DNA of 10,202 nt from Eubacteriales Family XIII. Incertae Sedis bacterium (GTDB lineage: Bacteria > Bacillota > Clostridia > Peptostreptococcales > Anaerovoracaceae): assembly GCA_031287295.1 (NCBI GenBank), contig JAITTH010000036.1, positions 1 to 10,202 of the forward strand. Reading direction: 5' to 3'. Numbering within the stretch: position 1 is the first letter of the stretch; every line of letters starts with the position of its first letter. The notes under the pieces are model-generated. The model did no database searches. It was given only the letters and a program-made list of their open reading frames with translations, and was not told where the DNA came from. Positions 1 through 5,984 of the stretch are shown here, piece by piece. The position numbers were made by a program, and so were the translations under genes.

Positions 1-377
1 GCCTTTTTTCCGAAAAATTCCGGTCGATTATAAAAATAAGCAAGATGATCCAAAAAATTCTTCATGGTTCCGGTGACATTCATCGCATAGACAGGGCTGG
101 TCAGAATAAAACAATCCGTCTCCCGCATGAGTGCTGCAATCGGCTGAATTTGTTTGGCATGAGGACAGAAATTTTCCCCAAAATTAAAACACTTATAGCA
201 TCCGGTGCAAGGAGGTCTTTGCACATCGGCAAGACGTAGTTCGGCATACTCCATCTCGCCCATGAGATTCATAACACTTGCTGCATGCTCTGTGAGTTTT
301 CCCGTGAAACTCCCGGTTTCCCGATCCCCAAATCGGTAATTCGAACTGGGACTTCCACTAATGATAAGACACTTCAT
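1..377 (-). CDS. Iron-sulfur flavoprotein-like NAD(P)H/FMN reductase, partial (C-terminus off the left edge)
   Basis: This is the first 125 codons of a flavodoxin-fold protein; the gene continues past base 1. The N-terminus (MKCLIISGSPSSN) is the beta-strand plus phosphate-binding loop of the NADPH-dependent FMN reductase/flavodoxin_2 families. The segment SPVYAMNVTGTMKNFLD (residues 94–110) is the second FMN-contacting loop. Cysteines at 57, 60, 63 and 71 form CX2CX2CX7C, the compact cluster motif of iron-sulfur flavoproteins, which shuttle electrons between ferredoxin-type partners and FMN in anaerobes. The likely role is cytoplasmic electron transfer or oxidative-stress detoxification; the physiological substrate cannot be read from this fragment. 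The ATG at 377 is preceded by AAAGGGAG with about 7 nt spacing. The stretch between the phosphate loop and the next helix (about residues 12–27) looks longer than in typical relatives. It has its own promoter candidate, so it is probably not simply the last gene of the recR operon. Confidence 0.8.
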   Translation of the reverse strand, partial: MKCLIISGSPSSNYRFGDRETGSFTGKLTEHAASVMNLMGEMEYAELRLADVQRPPCTGCYKCFNFGENFCPHAKQIQPIAALMRETDCFILTSPVYAMNVTGTMKNFLDHLAYFYNRPEFFGKK

Positions 378-431
378 ATGTCGCTCCCTTTGCGTAAAAT
401 CGCATCCGAATCGTCATTCGAATTAAAAAAC

Positions 432-440
432 ATTATACCA
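432..440 (-). promoter_or_regulatory. Extended −10 promoter for the flavoprotein gene
   Basis: On the minus strand this reads TGGTATAAT, a perfect −10 hexamer (TATAAT, 437 to 432) with the extended TGN element. It lies in the 78-bp gap after the recR stop codon and about 55 nt upstream of the flavoprotein start. No good −35 hexamer is present at 16–18 nt, which is typical of extended −10 promoters. The same TGGTATAATG string precedes the SRP RNA gene. Confidence 0.5.
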
Positions 441-455
441 CACTTTAATAGGGTC

Positions 456-1061
456 TTAGGGAATCTCCCTCCTACTCTCCATGGCGATGGACAACGTAAC
501 GTCGTCCGTATAATCGAGATCACCACCGATTGGAACACCATGGGCGATGCGAGAAACCCGAATGCCGGACGGTTTGATGAGTTTTGCCGCATACATTGCG
601 GTTGCCTCTCCCTCGATGTTCGGATTTGTTGCAAGAATGACCTCTTTTATTTCTTCACTTTCGCGAAGCCGAACGATAAGCTGCTTCATGTTAATATCAT
701 TTGGTCCGACTCCGTCTATTGGCGATATAACGCCATGGAGCACATGATACAAACCTTTGTATTCACGCATCCGCTCAATCGCTGCCACATCGCGAGGCGA
801 TTCCACGACACATACACAGGAACGGTCTCTTGTTGAATCGCTGCAAATTTCACACGGATCTTCTTCCGTAAGATTCCCGCAAACCGAACAATAACGTAAC
901 TGTTGTTTCGCATCCACAATCGATTTTGCAAGGTCCATCGCAGATTCGCCATTCATACTCAAAATATGAAAAGCGAGTCGCTGCGCTGTCTTTTGTCCGA
1001 TTCCCGGGAGCTTCGCAAGTTCCGTAATCAGCCGATCGAGAGGTCTGGGATATTTACTCAT
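456..1061 (-). CDS. recR: Recombination mediator protein RecR
   Basis: RecR works with RecO (and RecF) to load RecA onto SSB-coated single-stranded DNA at gaps, in the cytoplasm. The 201-residue length is normal for the family. A helix-hairpin-helix DNA-binding motif lies at residues 18–28 (LPGIGQKTAQR). The C4 zinc finger uses Cys58, Cys61, Cys70 and Cys73. A Toprim domain follows (about 80–178), with the acidic VVESPRD at 85–91 and the conserved ATNPNIEGEATA at 144–155. The C-terminal GVPIGGDLDYTDDVTL block is also intact. It starts 5 nt after the ybaB stop codon. No clear Shine–Dalgarno sequence precedes the ATG, so translation is probably coupled to ybaB. It is the last gene of the dnaX–ybaB–recR unit, a classic bacterial arrangement. 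Confidence 0.97.
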   Translation of the reverse strand: MSKYPRPLDRLITELAKLPGIGQKTAQRLAFHILSMNGESAMDLAKSIVDAKQQLRYCSVCGNLTEEDPCEICSDSTRDRSCVCVVESPRDVAAIERMREYKGLYHVLHGVISPIDGVGPNDINMKQLIVRLRESEEIKEVILATNPNIEGEATAMYAAKLIKPSGIRVSRIAHGVPIGGDLDYTDDVTLSIAMESRREIP

Positions 1062-1065
1062 GATG

Positions 1066-1431
1066 TTAGATCGGGAGATTTAGGCCGCCTGTAACCTTCT
1101 CCATTTCCGCCTGTGAAATCTCTTCCATTTGTCGAAATCCTTCGTTGACGGCTACGATGATCAGATCTTGGAGCATCTCCGGATCGGCAGGATCCATAAC
1201 TTCAGGATCGATCTTGAGCGAAACGAGCTCTTTCTTGCCGTTGACTTTAACGGCGACTGCGCCACCACCGGCAGTTGTCTCAACTTCTTTTTGATCAATC
1301 TCTTCTTGGACTTCCGCCATTCTCTCCTGCATCGCCTGAATCTGCATGAGCTGTTGCTGCTGCATGCCGCCGGATTTTTTCATCCCCGGATTGGGGCTCT
1401 TTTTTTTGCCTGCTTTCATTCCTTTTCCCAT
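1066..1431 (-). CDS. ybaB: Nucleoid-associated protein, YbaB/EbfC family
   Basis: A small dimeric DNA-binding protein that coats the nucleoid; members of the family are almost always encoded between dnaX and recR, as here. The coiled-coil helix (QIQAMQERMAEVQEEID, about residues 30–46), a beta-hairpin core with VKVNGKKELVSLKIDP, and the C-terminal ending GGLNLPI are typical. The 121-residue length is slightly above the usual 100–115. The excess is an N-terminal Lys/Gly/Gln-rich leader (residues 1–28), including KKK encoded by eight consecutive A residues. The ATG at 1431 has AGAGG at a spacing of 9 nt and overlaps the end of dnaX by 16 nt in another frame. Met23 is a possible later start, but it lacks an obvious ribosome binding site. 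Co-transcription and translational coupling with dnaX are likely. Confidence 0.93.
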   Translation of the reverse strand: MGKGMKAGKKKSPNPGMKKSGGMQQQQLMQIQAMQERMAEVQEEIDQKEVETTAGGGAVAVKVNGKKELVSLKIDPEVMDPADPEMLQDLIIVAVNEGFRQMEEISQAEMEKVTGGLNLPI

Positions 1432-2558
1432 GTGTTTAAACCTCTTTCACTCATTTCTATTACTGCCATTTCCAATAAAATACGTGTATGCGATGACCAT
1501 CGCGCATCGTTTAAAAGCTGCGACAATCGATAGATATTTTCGTTGATAAAAGCGGGGGCGATTGCCTCTGCCTGTTTTCGCATCTGCTCGATGTTTTCAA
1601 TGGAACGATTGATGATTCGCTCCGGTCTCTTCACAAACTTAATGAGAAGCATCGCGTGGAAATACGTAATCCATTCGGAAATTACACGCTGCTCATCTTT
1701 TCCCGCCGCAAGAATCTCCGATAGGAGGACCAAGGCATCTGTCGTCTTTTTTTCAAACGCCGCTTGCGTCAGCAATGCGAGCTGTTCATCTGAGGGACTG
1801 CCCAGCAGCTCCAGAAGAAGATTGCGTGAGATATGTTTTTCGTTTGAAGATACGCATTGTTCGAGAAGGCTAAACCCATCACGAACGGATCCATCGGCAT
1901 TTGCCGCAAGCAACGCCGCCGCATCATCATCCATCGTGAGTCCTAATTCTTTGACCACCATTTTCATGCCACGCATGATTTCCTGCGTAGACACACGTTT
2001 AAAATCAAAACGCAAACAGCGGGAAAGGATGGTTGCGGGCAGTTTGCCCAGCTCGGTGGTTGCAAGAATAAACATTACGTGTGGCGGTGGCTCCTCAAGA
2101 GTTTTGAGAAGCGCATTGAAGGCACTCTTCGAAAACATATGCACTTCGTCAATGATGAATACTTTTTTTCTCCCGGAAACAGGAGGGTACATCACGCTAT
2201 CTCGAAGCTCTCGCACATCCTCTACGCTATTGTTCGATGCCGCATCAATTTCTACAACGTCAACAAAGACGCCGTTTTTTATCGCCTTACAGTTTTCGCA
2301 GACTCCGCAAGGACGCAAAACGTCTGAAGCAGGTTTGGAATCGTTTCCTCCGGCGAGACAATTGACACCTTTGGCAAGCAATCTTGCGATGGTTGTCTTC
2401 CCCGTACCGCGTGTTCCACTGAACAGATAGGCGTGCGCCAGACTGTTTTCACGAATTTGCGTCTGAAGAACGCGCGTTACGTGTTCCTGCCCGAGTACTT
2501 CGTCGAAAACCTCCGGTCGAAATCTTCGATATATTGCGATATAGTTGTTATTCGTCAA
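1416..2558 (-). CDS. dnaX: DNA polymerase III clamp-loader subunit DnaX, gamma-length form only
   Basis: The AAA+ motor of the clamp loader, which opens and loads the beta sliding clamp at primer ends. Walker A is GTRGTGKT (residues 48–55). The zinc module uses Cys67, Cys84, Cys87 and Cys90. Walker B is VFIIDEVH (133–140), the SRC motif is at 179–181, and the sensor-2 arginine lies in GSVRDGFSLLEQ (223–234). Domain III fills about 240–372. The protein stops at 380 residues, the usual end of domain III. Domains IV–V, which in tau contact the helicase and the polymerase alpha subunit, are absent. The start is TTG: a TGA lies in frame 15 nt upstream, and the only other possible codon there is ATT. 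The N-terminus (YIAIYRRFRPEVFDEVLGQEHV) aligns with family starts, and GAAGAGAG lies just upstream. It follows the SRP RNA gene and overlaps ybaB. Confidence 0.95.
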   Translation of the reverse strand: MTNNNYIAIYRRFRPEVFDEVLGQEHVTRVLQTQIRENSLAHAYLFSGTRGTGKTTIARLLAKGVNCLAGGNDSKPASDVLRPCGVCENCKAIKNGVFVDVVEIDAASNNSVEDVRELRDSVMYPPVSGRKKVFIIDEVHMFSKSAFNALLKTLEEPPPHVMFILATTELGKLPATILSRCLRFDFKRVSTQEIMRGMKMVVKELGLTMDDDAAALLAANADGSVRDGFSLLEQCVSSNEKHISRNLLLELLGSPSDEQLALLTQAAFEKKTTDALVLLSEILAAGKDEQRVISEWITYFHAMLLIKFVKRPERIINRSIENIEQMRKQAEAIAPAFINENIYRLSQLLNDARWSSHTRILLEMAVIEMSERGLNTWEKE

Positions 2559-2585
2559 AATACTCTCTTCTCAAACCAATGAAAG

Positions 2586-2720
2586 ATGGTGGCTGTGCAG
2601 GCAGAATCCGGCTGATCTGCGGCACATGAAACGCCCCGCTTATTGCTGCTTCCTTCCAGACCTGACAAGGTTCACAGGATTCCATTGCGCAGGACCCGAC
2701 TCCGCCTGCAAAACCACCAT
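2586..2720 (-). ncRNA. ffs: Signal recognition particle RNA (4.5S/scRNA, small bacterial type)
   Basis: The RNA scaffold of the signal recognition particle, binding Ffh to target nascent membrane proteins. The minus strand carries the nearly invariant apical core GTCAGGTCTGGAAGGAAGCA (about 2647–2666), with the GGAA tetraloop and the asymmetric loop. The ends pair: ATGGTGG (2714–2720) with CCACCAT (2586–2592), then GCAGGC with GCCTGC, then GGAGTC with the GGATTCT segment, giving a single long rod of about 135 nt. No Alu-type 5' domain is visible, so this is the small form rather than the roughly 270-nt Bacillus type. Exact ends are inferred from base pairing and from the promoter at 2732–2740. 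Location just before dnaX is common in the Bacillota. No terminator is seen before dnaX, so the RNA is probably processed from a longer transcript. Confidence 0.93.
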
Positions 2721-2731
2721 GTTTTTTTACC

Positions 2732-2740
2732 ATTATACCA
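2732..2740 (-). promoter_or_regulatory. Extended −10 promoter for SRP RNA (and probably dnaX–ybaB–recR)
   Basis: The minus strand reads TGGTATAAT: a perfect −10 (2737 to 2732) with the TGN extension. The expected transcription start is about 2725, a few bases before the 5' arm of the SRP RNA helix. No convincing −35 hexamer lies at 16–18 nt. Instead a 15-nt sequence repeated upstream of the thiolase (2742–2756) occupies that zone. Confidence 0.6.
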
Positions 2741-2741
2741 T

Positions 2742-2756
2742 GCCTCATGTGACAAA
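2742..2756 (-). repeat. 15-nt direct repeat, copy 1 (promoter-adjacent)
   Basis: The minus-strand sequence TTTGTCACATGAGGC is identical to the segment at 9066–9080, in the same orientation. This copy lies between the stop codon of the membrane-protein gene and the SRP RNA −10 element, 4 nt from TATAAT. It covers the place where a −35 element or an activator/repressor site would be. Function unknown. Confidence 0.55.
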
Positions 2757-2764
2757 CTGCGATT

Positions 2765-3442
2765 TTATTGAATATCAGACTCTTCAATTGAAACAACCGC
2801 TGCCGGATTAAAGAAAAGTACCGGGAAAAATCCGCCATTTTCCTCAATGCTACTCAATTCTTCCTTCCCGTAAATACGAAGAATTTGCCACACAGGCTCT
2901 CCTTCGGTAAACGAGAGAGGCAGCTGTTGGGCATCGATAAACTCTTCCGCAAGCAGTTTCGGCGTAAAAATACGCGCAACCGTTTCTCGCACCTCTTCAT
3001 CCGGTTCGCTTTCTTCTAAATTCCATATTTTTTCCGCAAGCTGATTGAGCCACTCCCTGTCGTACCTTTTCTGTCCGGTGGTGAAGAACGCGTGAAAGAC
3101 ACGATAGTCTTCGTTTCCTATCGTGATGCGCGCCAGACAAACGGGGACACTCTCGATTTTCTTTTCGTTACGCTTGTCAACCAACTTCTGCATAAACCGA
3201 TACAGCAGATAGGCAACAGCAATCAAGACAACAGCGCAGAGAATGTTCACCACCCAAACGGTAGGACTTTCCCCGTTTATAATATTCGTAACAGAAAATA
3301 CGCTCCATGCGATTCCAAAAAAGGTAAGCAACGGCGGAATGTACATGAGGGAATTGTTTCCCCAAGTTCCTTTTCGGACGTACTTCAGCTTTATTTTCTT
3401 GTCTTGGTCAAGTCGTTTGATTGCTTCTTCTGTAAATACCAT
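2765..3442 (-). CDS. Uncharacterised two-span membrane protein
   Basis: I cannot assign this 225-residue protein to a known family. A basic N-terminal segment (residues 1–28) precedes two hydrophobic spans, about 32–53 and 62–84, separated by a short polar loop (NGESPT). Lys/Arg clusters flank both sides (KYVRK before, KLVDKRNEKK after), so both termini should be cytoplasmic. The remaining 130 residues form a soluble alpha/beta domain rich in acidic residues. It has no obvious catalytic motif, signal peptide or cysteine pattern. The gene starts 2 nt after the fumC stop (TAA-AA-ATG) with no Shine–Dalgarno sequence, which implies translational coupling to fumC. It is the last gene before the SRP RNA promoter. 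Anything beyond a membrane-anchored accessory protein would be a guess. Confidence 0.85.
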   Translation of the reverse strand: MVFTEEAIKRLDQDKKIKLKYVRKGTWGNNSLMYIPPLLTFFGIAWSVFSVTNIINGESPTVWVVNILCAVVLIAVAYLLYRFMQKLVDKRNEKKIESVPVCLARITIGNEDYRVFHAFFTTGQKRYDREWLNQLAEKIWNLEESEPDEEVRETVARIFTPKLLAEEFIDAQQLPLSFTEGEPVWQILRIYGKEELSSIEENGGFFPVLFFNPAAVVSIEESDIQ

Positions 3443-3444
3443 TT

Positions 3445-4821
3445 TTACACCATTTTACGCGGATCCATCAACCGGTCGAAGTCTTCTTCTTTCAAAAGCC
3501 CGAGTGATAAGACCGCTTCCTTTAACGTCGTTCCTTCTCTGTGTGCTTTCTTTGCAACTTCCGCTGCAGCTTCATACCCGATTTCGGGTGAGAGTGCCGT
3601 AACCAACATGAGACTCTCTTCCAAATGTTTTCGGATTACGGTTTCATTCGGCTTGATGCCCACGGCACAATGCTGATTGAAAGATGTCATCGCATCGGAA
3701 AGCAACCGAATGGATTGCAGAACATTGTAAACGAGGACGGGCAGGTACACGTTGAGCTGGAAATTCCCTTGTGACGCAGCAATGCCAACGGTGACATCGT
3801 TACCCATTACCTGCGCACAAACCATGGTTAGCGCCTCGCACTGTGTCGGATTTACTTTTCCCGGCATGATGGAACTGCCCGGCTCATTTTCGGGAATAAA
3901 AATCTCTCCAATGCCACAACGTGGTCCGGATGCCAAAAGCCGCACATCATTGGCGATTTTCATGAGATCTGCCGCAAGGGCTTTCAGTACACCGTGCAAA
4001 TGGACAAGTGCATTTCGGCTCGTAAGGGATTCAAACTTGTTCGATGCTGTAATGAATGGAATGTTCGCAAGCTCCGCAATTTTTGTCGCCACCACTTCTG
4101 CGAAGTCTTTGTGTGTGTTTAGCCCTGTACCCACAGCAGTTCCACCGAGAGCAAGCTCAAGCAATGCGCCTTCACGCAGAATCCCTGAAAAAACTTTTTC
4201 AGACCTCTCCATCATAGCTGCCCACGCAGAAATCTCCTGTCCTAACGTAAGTGGTGTGGCATCCATCAAATGCGTTCGTCCGATTTTCACGATGTCCGCA
4301 TATTTTGTAACGTGGTCTTCGAAGGTTTTTTTCAAAACGTTTATGCTTGAAAGCAGTGAATCGGAAAGTGCACAGGCGACAGCAATGTGCATCGCCGTAG
4401 GAAAGGTATCGTTAGAACTCTGCCCGCGATTTACATCATCGTTGGGATGCAAGGGATACGCTCCGGGAGCTGCTTCGTTTGCAACTTGCGCAATGACTTC
4501 GTTCAAGTTCATGTTGGTCTGCGTTCCGCTGCCGGTCTGCCAAACGGAAAGAGGAAACTCTGCATCGTGTTTGCCTGCAAAAATCTCATCACACGCGACA
4601 CAAATTCGTTCTGCCCTATCTTGTGAAAGGACTCCGAGCTGCGCATTTGTTTCTGCGGATGCTTTTTTAAGGATTGCAAATGCACGAATGACTTCTATCG
4701 GCATTTTTTCTGTTCCGATGTTAAAATTCTCGAAACTGCGTTGGGTTTGCGCACCCCACTTTGCGTGGATGGGAACACGAACTTCTCCCATGGTATCTTT
4801 GGTGATTCGATACTGTGTCAT
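3445..4821 (-). CDS. fumC: Class II fumarate hydratase (fumarase C)
   Basis: Reversibly hydrates fumarate to L-malate; oxygen-stable, iron-independent homotetramer in the cytoplasm. Counting from the chosen start (458 residues, normal for the family): TGSGTQTNMN at 96–105 and NRGQSSND at 131–138 bind substrate. GRTHLMDATP at 181–190 carries the catalytic-site histidine, with Met where many fumarases have Gln. GSSIMPGKVNP at 315–325 is the fumarase/aspartase signature loop with the catalytic serine. Two in-frame ATGs exist. I prefer 4821 because MTQYRITKDTMGEV matches family N-termini, it forms an ATGA overlap with the malic enzyme stop, and AAAGG lies about 10 nt upstream. The alternative start at 4830 adds three residues. 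It follows the malic enzyme gene in one operon, so the two enzymes can link fumarate to pyruvate. Confidence 0.96.
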   Translation of the reverse strand: MTQYRITKDTMGEVRVPIHAKWGAQTQRSFENFNIGTEKMPIEVIRAFAILKKASAETNAQLGVLSQDRAERICVACDEIFAGKHDAEFPLSVWQTGSGTQTNMNLNEVIAQVANEAAPGAYPLHPNDDVNRGQSSNDTFPTAMHIAVACALSDSLLSSINVLKKTFEDHVTKYADIVKIGRTHLMDATPLTLGQEISAWAAMMERSEKVFSGILREGALLELALGGTAVGTGLNTHKDFAEVVATKIAELANIPFITASNKFESLTSRNALVHLHGVLKALAADLMKIANDVRLLASGPRCGIGEIFIPENEPGSSIMPGKVNPTQCEALTMVCAQVMGNDVTVGIAASQGNFQLNVYLPVLVYNVLQSIRLLSDAMTSFNQHCAVGIKPNETVIRKHLEESLMLVTALSPEIGYEAAAEVAKKAHREGTTLKEAVLSLGLLKEEDFDRLMDPRKMV

Positions 4822-5975
4822 TTCTTCCATGCCTTTTCGACAGCATTTGCCACGGCATCGGCAACGCCGGGCGCAAAGGCAAGTGGGATGATATATTCTG
4901 CGCTGAGGTTTTCGTCCGTGACGAGGTCTGCCAAAGCATACGCCGCCGCAACTTTCATTTTTTCCGTAATGCGCTGCGCACGTGCCTTTAGCGCGCCTTT
5001 GAATATTCCGGGGAAAACGAGCACATTATTGATTTGATTTGGATAGTCCGAACGCCCGGTTCCGACGATTTTCGCTCCTGCCTTTAAAGCAAGCTCCGGA
5101 CGAATTTCCGGCTCCGGGTTCGCCATGGCAAACACAACCGAATTTTGCGCCATGGAAGACACCATCTCTTCCGTAAGCACCTTCGGTCCGGAAACGCCGA
5201 TAAACAAATCACGCCCCAAAACAGCTTCTGCAAGCCCACCTGCAATATCTTCTTTGTTCGTAACATGCAGCAATTCTTTTTTCTCTGCATTTAAATCGTT
5301 GATTCGAGCACTCGATACGATCCCCTTACTGTCGCAAATAATGATGTCTTTGATGCCGATCGCCAAAAGCATTTTCATGACCGCCGTTCCGGCGGCACCT
5401 GCGCCGTTAATTGTCGCACGAACTTCTTCCAGTGGTTTTTTCAGGAGCCGGAAGGCATTGATTACGGCAGCACACACCACCACGGCAGTTCCGTGTTGGT
5501 CATCATGAAACACGGGAATATCCAGCATCTCGATGAGCCGCCGCTCAATTTCGAAGCACCGTGGCGCTGAAATATCTTCCAGATTGATCCCCCCAAAGAC
5601 AGGAGCAATGCGATTTACGGTTTCGATAATCTCTTCTGTGTCTTGTGTGTCCAAGCAAATCGGAAACGCGTCAATTCCGGCGAACTCCTTAAAGAGAACC
5701 GACTTTCCTTCCATGACAGGAAGGGCGGCAAGGGCACCAATGTTGCCGAGTCCTAGCACCGCGCTACCATCGCTGACCACGGCAACTGTATTTGCTTTCA
5801 TCGTAAGCGCATAGGCTTCCTCTGGGTTCTTTTCGATTTCAATGCACGGCTGCGCCACGCCCGGCGTATAGGCAACAGACAAATCGTCTTTGTTCTGAAC
5901 CTGTACTTTGCTTTTTACTTCCAATTTCCCTTGATTTTTTCGATGCGCCTCAAGCGACGCTGCATAATAATCCAT
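4818..5975 (-). CDS. Malic enzyme, short NAD-type (malate to pyruvate, decarboxylating)
   Basis: Oxidatively decarboxylates L-malate to pyruvate and CO2, reducing NAD(P)+. It is the 385-residue prokaryotic short form without the C-terminal phosphotransacetylase-like domain. The catalytic tyrosine lies in YTPGVA (36–41) and the lysine in FKEFAGID (95–102). Metal ligands are in NLEDI (131–135) and FHDDQHGTA (156–164). The Rossmann fold is GAGAAG (191–196), with an aspartate in IIICDSKG (211–218), a position that usually favours NAD+ over NADP+. NPEPEI at 286–291 is also conserved. The ATG at 5975 has GGGAG 6 nt upstream and lies 9 nt after the glnS stop codon. The stop overlaps fumC by ATGA. 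It could run toward pyruvate (malate or fumarate use) or supply malate for fumarate reduction; the sequence does not say which. Confidence 0.95.
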   Translation of the reverse strand: MDYYAASLEAHRKNQGKLEVKSKVQVQNKDDLSVAYTPGVAQPCIEIEKNPEEAYALTMKANTVAVVSDGSAVLGLGNIGALAALPVMEGKSVLFKEFAGIDAFPICLDTQDTEEIIETVNRIAPVFGGINLEDISAPRCFEIERRLIEMLDIPVFHDDQHGTAVVVCAAVINAFRLLKKPLEEVRATINGAGAAGTAVMKMLLAIGIKDIIICDSKGIVSSARINDLNAEKKELLHVTNKEDIAGGLAEAVLGRDLFIGVSGPKVLTEEMVSSMAQNSVVFAMANPEPEIRPELALKAGAKIVGTGRSDYPNQINNVLVFPGIFKGALKARAQRITEKMKVAAAYALADLVTDENLSAEYIIPLAFAPGVADAVANAVEKAWKK

Positions 5976-5984
5976 CGTTCTCCC

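Noticed and set aside
285..836. Plus-strand open frame overlapping recR and the flavoprotein promoter
   Set aside because: It spans the antisense of recR and a promoter region, has no ribosome binding site, and its product shows no domain.
1416..1440. Programmed frameshift at the dnaX–ybaB overlap giving a longer DnaX
   Set aside because: The dnaX frame lacks a canonical slippery heptamer before its TGA (the closest, G GAA AAG, re-pairs poorly). A −1 shift would simply enter ybaB, not tau domains IV–V.
1543..2430. Plus-strand open frame (295 codons) opposite dnaX
   Set aside because: The minus strand encodes DnaX with complete AAA+ motifs; the plus-strand frame has no family resemblance and a Ser/Arg-rich composition typical of shadows.
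2548..2847. Minus-strand open frame (99 codons) across the SRP RNA gene
   Set aside because: It covers the SRP RNA helix and its promoter, including the invariant GGAAGGAAGCA core; the open frame is incidental.
3752..4891. Long plus-strand open frame (379 codons) opposite fumC
   Set aside because: The opposite strand carries an unmistakable full-length fumarase with all catalytic motifs. The plus-strand product is Ser/Ala-rich without recognisable domains, as expected of an antisense shadow.
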